Origin: Dechloromonas sp.
Lineage (GTDB): Bacteria > Pseudomonadota > Gammaproteobacteria > Burkholderiales > Rhodocyclaceae
Assembly: GCA_017302355.1 (NCBI GenBank)
Contig: JAFLDQ010000039.1
Span: 1-24,996, forward strand
DNA length: 24,996 nt
Reading direction: 5' to 3'
Shown here piece after piece: positions 1 through 7,255 of the stretch; position 1 is the first letter of the stretch, and each line of letters begins with the position of its first letter. The notes beneath the pieces are model-generated. The model had not been told where the DNA came from. It worked only from the letters and a program-made list of their open reading frames with translations, and searched no databases. Both the position numbers and the translations under genes were made by a program.

Positions 1-1222
1 GACGGCGACCGCCGATCAGGTCGGCGAGGGCGGCGGCCGAGCCGCAGGCCATGGTCCAGCCGAGGGTGCCGTGGCCGGTGTTGAGCCACAGTCCGGGATA
101 GCGGGTGCGGCCGATGCACGGGACGTTCGATGGCGTCGATGGGCGCAGGCCGCACCAGAACCGCGGCTCGCCGGCCGTTTCGAGATCCGGAAACAGCTGG
201 CGGGCGCGGCGCAGCAGCGCGGCGCAGCGCACCGGGTTGAGGTCGAGGTTGTAGCCGTTGAATTCCGCCGTTCCGGCAATCCGCAGGCGATCGCCGAGCC
301 GGGAAAAGACCAGCCGGTGCTCGTCGTCGGTCAGGCTGACGGTCGGCGCAGCCGCTGCGGCGGACAGCGGCACGGTCGCCGAATAGCCCTTCGCCGGAAT
401 CAGTGGCAGACGCACCCCGAGCGGCCGCAACAGCACGGGCGTGTAACTGCCGAGCGCGGCGACGTAGGCGTCGGCGGTCAGCAACTGGCTGCCCACCGGG
501 CCGCTGACCATGACTCCGGCGATGCCGCCGCCGCTGGCGGTGATGCGGTCGACCGTCGAATCGAGGCGGAATTCGACGCCCTGCGCAACGGCGCGCCGAG
601 CCAGCGCCCGGGTGAACTTGTGCGCATCTCCCGACTCGTCGGATGGCGTGTAGTGCCCCCCGGCCAGCAGCTGACGGGCGCCGACGAGCGCCGGCTCGAT
701 TTCGATGCAGCGCGCGGCGCTGACGGGCTCGCGGTCGAGCCCGAATTCGCGCATGGTGCATGCCGCATCCATGGCCAGGGCAAAGGCCCGCGGGTCGGTG
801 TACAGGTGCAGGATGCCCCGCTCGAGATGGTCGTATTCAAGCCCGAGTTCGCGGCGCAAGGCTTGCAGGCAGCCGCGGCTGTAGAGCGCCAGCGCGACGA
901 TGGCGGCGATGTTGCGCCGCGTGCGGCCGGGCCGGCACTCGTTCAGGAAGCGGAGACCCCACGCCACCTGGGCGGGATCGGCGCGCCAGCGCCAGAGCAG
1001 CGGTGCATCCTCGCGGCCCAGCCACCGGATGACCTGCGGCAGGACATGCGGATTGGCCCACGGTTCGGCATGCGAAACCGAGATCTGGCCGCCGTTGGCG
1101 AAACTGGTTTCATTGCCGGCGACCGGCTGGCGGTCGACGACCACCACCTCGTGCCCCGAGGCTGCGAGATACCAGGCGCTGGCCGTGCCGACGACACCGG
1201 CGCCCAGAACGAGAACCCTCAA
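1..1222 (-). CDS. dadA: D-amino acid dehydrogenase small subunit (3' end cut by window)
   Basis: FAD-dependent oxidoreductase that deaminates D-amino acids (classically D-alanine to pyruvate), membrane-associated and passing electrons to the respiratory chain. Translating the minus strand from a TTG at 1220-1222 gives an N-terminal dinucleotide fold with GAGVVG at residues 7-12 and ASAWYLA just after it. Near the end of the window come LWLNTGHGTLGWTMACGS, the DadA-type C-terminal FAD-contacting segment. About 407 codons are present and the family is usually 415-435 residues, so only the tail is missing. The start is unusual: the TTG shares bases with the spoT stop codon (TTGA overlap), so translation is probably coupled to spoT. 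No independent promoter can exist in that overlap, though one inside spoT is possible. Family assignment is firm; exact substrate is inferred. Confidence 0.9.
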   Translation of the reverse strand, partial: MRVLVLGAGVVGTASAWYLAASGHEVVVVDRQPVAGNETSFANGGQISVSHAEPWANPHVLPQVIRWLGREDAPLLWRWRADPAQVAWGLRFLNECRPGRTRRNIAAIVALALYSRGCLQALRRELGLEYDHLERGILHLYTDPRAFALAMDAACTMREFGLDREPVSAARCIEIEPALVGARQLLAGGHYTPSDESGDAHKFTRALARRAVAQGVEFRLDSTVDRITASGGGIAGVMVSGPVGSQLLTADAYVAALGSYTPVLLRPLGVRLPLIPAKGYSATVPLSAAAAAPTVSLTDDEHRLVFSRLGDRLRIAGTAEFNGYNLDLNPVRCAALLRRARQLFPDLETAGEPRFWCGLRPSTPSNVPCIGRTRYPGLWLNTGHGTLGWTMACGSAAALADLIGGRR

Positions 1223-3372
1223 ACCTCGACCCCGCGTTCGCGCCAGATCCGGGTGACTTCCCGGACGCGGCGCAGGCTGCGCATCACCTTCGCCAGATGG
1301 ACGCGGTGGGCCACCTGGATGGTGAAGCGGAGCAGCGTGCGCAGGCCCTCGGGGTCGGTCTCCATCGTCACATGCTCGATGTTGGAGCCGGCTTCGGCGA
1401 TGGCCGCCGCCACCTGGGCGAGGACGCCACGTTCGTTCCTGACCTCGACCGTGAGGTCGATCTGGAACAGCTTGCCCTCCTCCGGCTCCCACTCGACATC
1501 GATCCATTGATGCGGCTCGCTCGAACGGGACTTGCGGATGGCCGGGCAGTCATGCGCGTGGATCACCAGGCCGCTGCCCTTCTTGATCGAGCCGATGATC
1601 GGATCGCCGGGGATCGGCTGGCAGCAACGCGCCAGCTGGATCGCCATACCTTCGGTGCCACGGATGGCAAGCGCCACCTGGCTCGGCGCATCGGCGGACA
1701 GATCATCACGGGCCAGCAAGCGGCGCGCGACGATCGACGGGAGCCGCTTGCCGAGGCCGATGTCGGTATACAGTTCCTCGAGCGTCTTCTTGCCGCAGCT
1801 CCTGACCAGGTGATCCCAGGCTTCGCCCCGAACCGAGAGCGGCACGACCCCGAGCGCCAGCAGTTCCTGGCGCAGCAGCCGCTCGCCGAGCTGCGACGAC
1901 TCCTCGTTGCGCATGGTGCGCAGGAAATGGCGGATCCTGCCGCGCGCACGGCCGGTCTTGACATGGTCCAGCCAGTCCGGATTCGGTGTCGCCTGCGGCG
2001 ACGTGATGATCTCGACCATGTCCCCGTTGTGCAGCTCGCTGCGCAATGGCGCCGGATCCTGGTTGATGCGCGCCGCCGAGCAGTGATGGCCGATGTAGGT
2101 GTGCACGCGGTAGGCGAAATCGATCACCGTCGCGCCGCGCGGCAGTGCCATGATCTTGCCCTTGGGGGTGAATACGTAGACGTCGTCGGGAAAGAGGTCG
2201 ATCTTGACGTTGTCGAAGAACTCGGCGGCATCGCCGCTCTGCACCTCGAGAAGCGACTGCAGCCACTTCTGCGTCCGGATGTGCAGGTCCCTGCCGCCAT
2301 CCTCGCTATCCTTGTAGAGCCAGTGCGCCGCCACTCCGTCCTGCGCGACGTGGTGCATTTCCTCGGTGCGAATCTGCACCTCGACCGGCGTGCCGTAAGG
2401 GCCGATCAGCGTCGTGTGCAACGACTGGTAGCCGTTGCCCTTGGGGATCGCGATGTAGTCCTTGAACTTCCCGGGAACCGGCTTGAACAGGCTGTGCAGC
2501 GCCCCGAGCGCGAGGTAGCACGCCGGCACGCTGTCCACGATGACGCGAAAGCCGTAGAGGTCGAGGACCTGCGAGAACGAGAGGCGCTTCTCGCGCATCT
2601 TGCGATAGATGGAGAACAGGCTCTTCTCGCGCCCGAACACCTCGGCATGCAGACCCGCTTCCGCCAGCTTGCCGGCGATCCCGCGCTCGATTCGCGACAG
2701 CATTTCCTTGCGGTTGCCGCGCGCCGCCCGCAGGGCCTTGGACAGGACGCCGGCGCGATGCGGATGGATCAACCGGAACGACAGGTCCTGCATTTCGCGG
2801 TAGAGCTTGTTCAATCCCAGGCGCAGGGCGATCGGCGCGTAGATGTCGAGGGTCTCGATGGCGATGCGCCGGCGCTTGTCGGGGCGCACCCCGGCCATGG
2901 TCTGCAGGTTGTGCTGGCGGTCGGCCAGCTTGATCAGGACGACGCGCAGGTCGCGCGCCATCGCCATCAGCATCTTGCGGAAGTTCTCCGCCTGCGCCTC
3001 CTGATAGGACGCAAACTCCATCCGGTCGAGCTTCGACAGGCCGTCGACGAGATCGGCAACCTCGCGCCCGAACCTGTCGACAAGCTCGCGCTTGCTCGTC
3101 CTGGTGTCTTCGAGCACGTCGTGCAGGAGGGCTGCGGCGATGGCTGCGCCATCCATGCGCCATTCGACCACGGCGCCGGCGACCGCCAGCGGATGCGTGA
3201 TGTAGGGCTCGCCGGAAATGCGCGTCTGGTCGGCGTGGGCGCGCGCCGAGAAGGCGTACGCCTCCTTGATACGCCTTACGTCGGCAGTTGGGAGATAATC
3301 GAGACTATCGAGGAAGACTTGGTAGGCAGGATCCTCGGTGGCGGGCGGGTGAGATGACGGGACCTGGTCCAT
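1219..3372 (-). CDS. spoT: Bifunctional (p)ppGpp synthetase/hydrolase SpoT
   Basis: Makes and degrades the alarmone (p)ppGpp in the cytosol. The 717 residues show the full RelA/SpoT architecture. The HD hydrolase domain (about 30-180) keeps H60, H84-D85 (LLHDVLEDT), KLAD at 148-151 and N155. The synthetase domain (about 230-360) has DLYGFRVIVD, KFKDYIAIPK (302-305 KFKD) and EVQIRT. A TGS domain covers about 396-458 and a C-terminal ACT domain about 640-717. The basic KFKD at the position that separates SpoT/Rel (RxKD) from monofunctional RelA (ExDD), plus an intact HD site, indicates a bifunctional enzyme. Gene order gmk-rpoZ-spoT matches the classical spoT operon. The ATG lies 21 nt after rpoZ, and the stop overlaps the start of dadA. 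It is likely transcribed from upstream of gmk. Confidence 0.97.
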   Translation of the reverse strand: MDQVPSSHPPATEDPAYQVFLDSLDYLPTADVRRIKEAYAFSARAHADQTRISGEPYITHPLAVAGAVVEWRMDGAAIAAALLHDVLEDTRTSKRELVDRFGREVADLVDGLSKLDRMEFASYQEAQAENFRKMLMAMARDLRVVLIKLADRQHNLQTMAGVRPDKRRRIAIETLDIYAPIALRLGLNKLYREMQDLSFRLIHPHRAGVLSKALRAARGNRKEMLSRIERGIAGKLAEAGLHAEVFGREKSLFSIYRKMREKRLSFSQVLDLYGFRVIVDSVPACYLALGALHSLFKPVPGKFKDYIAIPKGNGYQSLHTTLIGPYGTPVEVQIRTEEMHHVAQDGVAAHWLYKDSEDGGRDLHIRTQKWLQSLLEVQSGDAAEFFDNVKIDLFPDDVYVFTPKGKIMALPRGATVIDFAYRVHTYIGHHCSAARINQDPAPLRSELHNGDMVEIITSPQATPNPDWLDHVKTGRARGRIRHFLRTMRNEESSQLGERLLRQELLALGVVPLSVRGEAWDHLVRSCGKKTLEELYTDIGLGKRLPSIVARRLLARDDLSADAPSQVALAIRGTEGMAIQLARCCQPIPGDPIIGSIKKGSGLVIHAHDCPAIRKSRSSEPHQWIDVEWEPEEGKLFQIDLTVEVRNERGVLAQVAAAIAEAGSNIEHVTMETDPEGLRTLLRFTIQVAHRVHLAKVMRSLRRVREVTRIWRERGVEV

Positions 3373-3393
3373 CGGTCTTCACCGCCCCCGACC

Positions 3394-3600
3394 TCAGGCC
3401 TGTCCGCGATTGAGCACTTCCAGGCCAAACTTGCCGAGCGCCAGCTCGCGCAGCGCGATGACCGTCGGCTTGTCGCGGCCGGCCGCGACCATCGGCGTTG
3501 CGCCGTTGGCGATCTGGCGCGCCCGATAGGTTGCCGCCAGCGTCATCTGGAAGCGGTTGGGAATCTTCTTGAGGCAATCGTCACTCGTTACGCGGGCCAT
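3394..3600 (-). CDS. rpoZ: DNA-directed RNA polymerase omega subunit
   Basis: Small subunit that stabilises beta-prime in RNA polymerase; in proteobacteria it also forms part of one ppGpp-binding site, which fits its place directly before spoT. The 68-residue product begins [18 protein letters not shown] and contains the conserved A-x-x-YRARQI segment and the [10 protein letters not shown] helix. The frame is open further upstream (to about 3660), but that would overlap gmk. The ATG at 3598-3600 is chosen because a GAGG ribosome-binding site sits 7 nt upstream and because it matches family length and N-terminus. It lies 28 nt after gmk and 21 nt before spoT, so the three are probably co-transcribed. 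Confidence 0.96.
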   Translation of the reverse strand: MARVTSDDCLKKIPNRFQMTLAATYRARQIANGATPMVAAGRDKPTVIALRELALGKFGLEVLNRGQA

Positions 3601-3628
3601 CCAAAACCTCGGAATCTGATGAATCTGG

Positions 3629-4231
3629 TCAATGTGCGAAAAGGCCGGCGTGCCGCGCACGCTGTGCCGCCAGGGTCAGGCGGGAAGCGCGTACCACGGC
3701 ACGCAGATCGTCCACCGCCTGTTCGAGACTGTCGTTGATGATAACATAGTCGAATTCGCCGACATGGCGCATCTCGCTCTGCGCCGCCGCCAGCCGGCGG
3801 GCGATCACGTCGGCGCTGTCGGTGCCGCGCCCGGTCAGGCGCCGGGTCAGTTCCTCCAGCGACGGTGGCAGGATGAAGATTCCGATCGCCCGGGGAAACG
3901 CCGAACGCACCTGTTGCGCGCCCTGCCAGTCGATCTCCAGCAGAACGTCATCACCGGCGGCCAGCCGCTCGGTAATCCACTTCTTCGAGGTGCCGTAGAA
4001 GTTTCCGTGCACTTCGGCCCACTCGACAAACTCCTGGCGCGCGATCATCTCGCGGAACGCGGCGGCATCGACAAAACGATAGTCGCGGCCATCGCGCTCA
4101 CCCGCCCGCGGGGCGCGGGTCGTGAAGGAAACGGAGAGATGCACGTCCGCCTCGTGTTCGAGCAGCAGGCGAACCAGCGTCGTCTTGCCGGCTCCGGAAG
4201 GAGCGGCGACCACGTAGAGATTTCCCGCCAT
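3629..4231 (-). CDS. gmk: Guanylate kinase
   Basis: Phosphorylates GMP to GDP with ATP, feeding the GTP/GDP pool from which (p)ppGpp is made. The 200-residue protein starts [17 protein letters not shown] with a Walker A loop at about 10-17. It then carries the GMP-binding segments [21 protein letters not shown] and [16 protein letters not shown], the [10 protein letters not shown] strand, and a lid with [10 protein letters not shown]. Length is typical for the family. It is first of the gmk-rpoZ-spoT trio. The space upstream, before kbp, holds a hairpin (4254-4277), so the trio may be partly uncoupled from kbp. No clear promoter was identified in the 55-nt gap. Confidence 0.97.
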   Translation of the reverse strand: MAGNLYVVAAPSGAGKTTLVRLLLEHEADVHLSVSFTTRAPRAGERDGRDYRFVDAAAFREMIARQEFVEWAEVHGNFYGTSKKWITERLAAGDDVLLEIDWQGAQQVRSAFPRAIGIFILPPSLEELTRRLTGRGTDSADVIARRLAAAQSEMRHVGEFDYVIINDSLEQAVDDLRAVVRASRLTLAAQRARHAGLFAH

Positions 4232-4253
4232 CTGGGAGTTTGCGTATGCCGGA

Positions 4254-4277
4254 GGCCACGGCGGCGACGCCGTGGCC
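4254..4277 (-). terminator. GC-rich hairpin between kbp and gmk
   Basis: Nine-base arms GGCCACGGC and GCCGTGGCC are separated by 6 nt, just after the kbp stop on the minus strand. No T-run follows, so it is a possible attenuating or RNA-stabilising stem rather than a proven intrinsic terminator. Confidence 0.4.
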
Positions 4278-4286
4278 GGTTCCGTC

Positions 4287-4760
4287 TCAGAGCGGTGGAA
4301 TGCGCAGGTTCTGTCCCGGGTAGATCTTGTTCGGATCCTTCAGCATCGGCTTGTTGGCCTCGAAGATCACCGGATACTTGGAGGCGCTGCCATACTGTTC
4401 GGCGGCGATCTTCGACAGCGTATCGCCGCTGACCACGGTGTAGAACCGCGCCTCCGCCGCCGGCGCTTCAACGGTCAGATGATCCTCGACGTTGTCGACG
4501 CCCTGCACATTGCCGGCGGCCAGGATGATCTTCTCGCGGTTTTCCTGATCCGGCGTCGAACCCGAGATCGAAACCTGGCCGCTCATGAAGCTGACCATGA
4601 GGTTGCTCCACTTGAGGCCAAGGCTGTTGATGTGGTCAAAGATCGCCTGGGCGGCGGCCTGGTTGAGCCGCGTCTTTTCTTCCGGAGAAACCGCCTGTTC
4701 CGCTTCCTTGTGGCCGAACAGCTTCTCACCCGCTTCCTTGATAAAGTTGAACAATCCCAT
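4287..4760 (-). CDS. kbp: BON-LysM protein, Kbp/YgaU family
   Basis: Small cytoplasmic BON plus LysM protein; the E. coli homologue Kbp (YgaU) binds potassium and helps adaptation to high external K+. The 157-residue product starts MGLFNFIKEAGEKLFG, almost the same opening as E. coli YgaU. A BON domain covers roughly 27-97 and a LysM domain roughly 106-155 (FYTVVSGDTLSKIAAEQYG ... PGQNLRIPPL). There is no signal peptide, as expected for this family. The frame is open for 26 codons upstream, but the ATG at 4760 has an AAGGAG site a few bases before it and matches family starts. A promoter-like TTGACC-17-TAGGGT precedes it, so it probably has its own transcript. Family is certain; K+ binding is inferred from the homologue. 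Confidence 0.93.
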   Translation of the reverse strand: MGLFNFIKEAGEKLFGHKEAEQAVSPEEKTRLNQAAAQAIFDHINSLGLKWSNLMVSFMSGQVSISGSTPDQENREKIILAAGNVQGVDNVEDHLTVEAPAAEARFYTVVSGDTLSKIAAEQYGSASKYPVIFEANKPMLKDPNKIYPGQNLRIPPL

Positions 4761-4809
4761 TTTGGTCTCCTTGGAAGTCCGCCGGCACCGGCCGCCGTGA
4801 CAGGAACGT

Positions 4810-4838
4810 ACCCTAGACGCCCGTCGCCCGCAGGTCAA
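4810..4838 (-). promoter_or_regulatory. Sigma-70-like promoter of kbp
   Basis: On the minus strand TTGACC (4833-4838) and TAGGGT (4810-4815) are separated by exactly 17 nt, about 50 nt before the kbp ATG. The -35 box matches consensus at five of six bases; the -10 box is weak. Confidence 0.5.
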
Positions 4839-4852
4839 GACAATACGTCATC

Positions 4853-4873
4853 GCCTCCGCGTCGCGCGGAGGC
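4853..4873 (-). terminator. Hairpin downstream of the acyl reductase-like gene
   Basis: Arms GCCTCCGCG and CGCGGAGGC with a 3-nt loop lie 40 nt after the stop of the 755-residue gene. A T-run is lacking, so termination is plausible but not certain. Together with the kbp promoter just beyond, it suggests a transcription-unit boundary. Confidence 0.45.
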
Positions 4874-4914
4874 GCCGTGAATCCGCACCCCGGGGCGCCA
4901 GCCTCGCCGCAACC

Positions 4915-7182
4915 TCACTCGGACGTCATTTCCGGTGGCACTTCAGGCGCCTTCCGGGGAGCCGCGCGCGGCACCCGGGTCGCCGGCGCCCTCTTGGCCG
5001 CCGGGGCTTTCTTGGCCGCCGGCGCCTTGTCGCCGGCCGCCGTCTTGCTGGCAGGCGCCTTCGCGGCCGGAGCCGCCTTGACCGCGGCCCGCGGCACCCT
5101 GACGGCCTTTGGCTTCGCCGCCTTGCCGGCCGGCCTGGTTCCGCCCGGATCCTTCCAGGTCAGGCGCGCCTTCCTGGCCAGGGCGACCACCTTGGCGATA
5201 TCCTGGTCGGTATAGACCCCCTTGACGCCGGAAATCGCGGCCAGTTTCATGCCATGCTTGAGGCCCAGCTTGTAGATCTCCTTGACCTTCTCCCACTCGG
5301 TGTTGCGCCCGATGGTGAACACCTCGAAGCGGCCCTCGAGCGCCAGGACGATGGTTTCGGCGAGGCAGGCGTAGATGACGTTGTCCGGAAGGCCGATGTT
5401 CTTCATGCCGCGAACCTTGGTCGGGAGTTCGATCTCGCCCGATTCGATGACGAGAACATCGGGGCGCTTGGCCACCTCCGACGCCGGAAGATCGAGCGGC
5501 CGCGCGACATCGGTGATGACGCAGCCCGGCTTGACCCGGGTGATGTCGAGAACCGATTTTCCGGCGCCCGAGGTGCTGGTCACGATCATGTCCATCTCCG
5601 CCAGCAGGTTGTCATAGTCGATGGTGGTGAACACCTTGGCGTCCGGCGTGTCCTTCAGGATCGAGGCCTTCAGTTCCTCGAGCTTGTCCAGGGTCAGCCC
5701 GGCAAGGTAGACCTCGTCGAACGACATCGCCAGCAGGCGGGCGCTGACCGAGCCGATCGAGCCGGCGGCGCCGACGACCATGGTCTTGCCGGCAACTCTC
5801 CCGGTTTTCGGATCGATCTTCGCCAGACCCATGCGCCGCATCGCGTCGGCGGCCGCCCACAGGGCGCCCGAGGCCGAGTAACTGTTGCCTGTGGTGATCG
5901 GCAACCGCGAGCGCCGCGCCACGGTGATCCCGGCGTCGCCCACCACCTTGGTGAATGCGCCGAGGCCCATGATCTGCGCCCCCAGTTTCTCGGCGATCTT
6001 CGCCGCATGCAGGAGGCGGCGATAGGTGAATTCCGGACTGCGCGACAACATCTCCCTGGGCGTGCCGCCGACCGAGATCAGCCAGCCCTCCGCCTCGGCG
6101 CCGGTGGGCGAAACGATGTTGCCCATCCGGCAATACACCATCGGCGGCATGTACGCCGCCAGTTGCTCGACCTTGTCCATGATGAACTGCGGGGTGGCAT
6201 CGGGAATCGGGTAGGCGCTCCTGATGTATTCCTGGCTCAGCGGGTGAATCACGAAGGCAAAGCGGCGGATGTTGCGGAACTTGCCGGTCGGATGCAGCAG
6301 GCGCGGCACGATTTTCAGGTCGTCGAGGATTTCCTCGAAGTCGTCGTCGGAAATCTCCTCGGGCGACTTTTCCAGCGCCGCCAGGACCATCGCCTCGATG
6401 GTGTTGATGCCCACCACCTTCTCGAACAGCTTGGGCGAGGTATCCACCACCAGATTGACCTTGCAGGCCTTGAAAAATGCCATCCGTTCGTCGTCGACCG
6501 CGGAAGTGATGAGCGTCTTTCCCGCCAGATTCGCTGCATTGCCGACGCTCTTGATCTCGGCGAAGGTGCCGACGATCACATGCGACTTGGCTACCTCGCC
6601 GCGGACCATCATGGCCTTGAAGTCGGTCAGGGCGCCTTCGAGGATCTCGCCTGGCTTGCCGCTCAGGACCAGGTTGCTGCCCTTGGCATAGAGTTCCAGC
6701 TGTTCCAGCGAGCCGAGCATCGCCGGCGCGCCGGTCTGGAAAAGGGCATCGGCAAAGCTCAGGTTCCTGGTGTAGTCGGACATGGCCTCTGCCATGTTGT
6801 AGTTGCGCATGCCGGAAAGGAACAGGACCAGGTTGTTGTTGAAGTAGTGGCCGAGTTCCTTCTGCACGTAGCGCACGGCCCGCACCTGCAGCAGCCGGCG
6901 CAGGGTGGCGCCGGTCGTCACCGGCACCCGCGTCACCACGTTCGTCAGACGCCGCGTTTCCTTGTTGATCAGCGTGTCCTGTCCGACATGATAGTGGTCG
7001 CCGATGTCACCGAGGCCGATGGCGTCGGCGGACGCCTGCTGGCGGCGCATCAATTCCCAGGCCTTGGTCGTGTCCTGGTCGGCGCCCATGCGATGAACCG
7101 AGAAATCCTGGCCAAGGAACGTGGTCTTGAACTCGAAATCCTTCCTCGAAGAACCCAGCGAGACGGTGACTACCTTTTTCAT
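4915..7182 (-). CDS. Acyl-ACP reductase-like protein with novel N-terminal region and basic tail
   Basis: Residues about 308-655 align from memory along the full length of cyanobacterial acyl-ACP reductase (AAR). Shared features are FAFVIHPLSQEYI at the start, the LGAFTKVVGDAGITVARR and LPITTGNSYSASGALWAA segments, a Rossmann loop VVGAAGSIGS (469-478), and YACLAETIVLALEGR with Cys606 at the place of the AAR catalytic cysteine. AAR reduces long-chain acyl-ACP/CoA to fatty aldehyde with NADPH; the same chemistry is inferred here. Residues 1-307 match no domain I recognise. Residues about 680-745 are a Lys/Ala/Pro-rich tail with PAAKKAP-type repeats, resembling histone H1- or AlgP-like tails. 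AAR alone is about 340 residues, so this is a three-part protein. An AGGAG site precedes the ATG. It follows an alcohol dehydrogenase gene by 73 nt, so a two-step acyl to alcohol route is plausible. It could instead act on another acyl thioester. Confidence 0.8.
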   Translation of the reverse strand: MKKVVTVSLGSSRKDFEFKTTFLGQDFSVHRMGADQDTTKAWELMRRQQASADAIGLGDIGDHYHVGQDTLINKETRRLTNVVTRVPVTTGATLRRLLQVRAVRYVQKELGHYFNNNLVLFLSGMRNYNMAEAMSDYTRNLSFADALFQTGAPAMLGSLEQLELYAKGSNLVLSGKPGEILEGALTDFKAMMVRGEVAKSHVIVGTFAEIKSVGNAANLAGKTLITSAVDDERMAFFKACKVNLVVDTSPKLFEKVVGINTIEAMVLAALEKSPEEISDDDFEEILDDLKIVPRLLHPTGKFRNIRRFAFVIHPLSQEYIRSAYPIPDATPQFIMDKVEQLAAYMPPMVYCRMGNIVSPTGAEAEGWLISVGGTPREMLSRSPEFTYRRLLHAAKIAEKLGAQIMGLGAFTKVVGDAGITVARRSRLPITTGNSYSASGALWAAADAMRRMGLAKIDPKTGRVAGKTMVVGAAGSIGSVSARLLAMSFDEVYLAGLTLDKLEELKASILKDTPDAKVFTTIDYDNLLAEMDMIVTSTSGAGKSVLDITRVKPGCVITDVARPLDLPASEVAKRPDVLVIESGEIELPTKVRGMKNIGLPDNVIYACLAETIVLALEGRFEVFTIGRNTEWEKVKEIYKLGLKHGMKLAAISGVKGVYTDQDIAKVVALARKARLTWKDPGGTRPAGKAAKPKAVRVPRAAVKAAPAAKAPASKTAAGDKAPAAKKAPAAKRAPATRVPRAAPRKAPEVPPEMTSE

Positions 7183-7255
7183 CGAATCTCTCCTCTATCG
7201 CATTTCCCGGATCATTCAGGTCGACAACGGCCTGCGGCGGATGGCCGGCGCCGCC

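Noticed and set aside
71..3357. Long plus-strand ORFs (71-1510 and 1297-3357) antisense to dadA and spoT
   Set aside because: Their translations are Arg/Gly/Asp/His-rich with no domain, while the minus strand codes complete well-known proteins; GC-rich third positions create such shadows.
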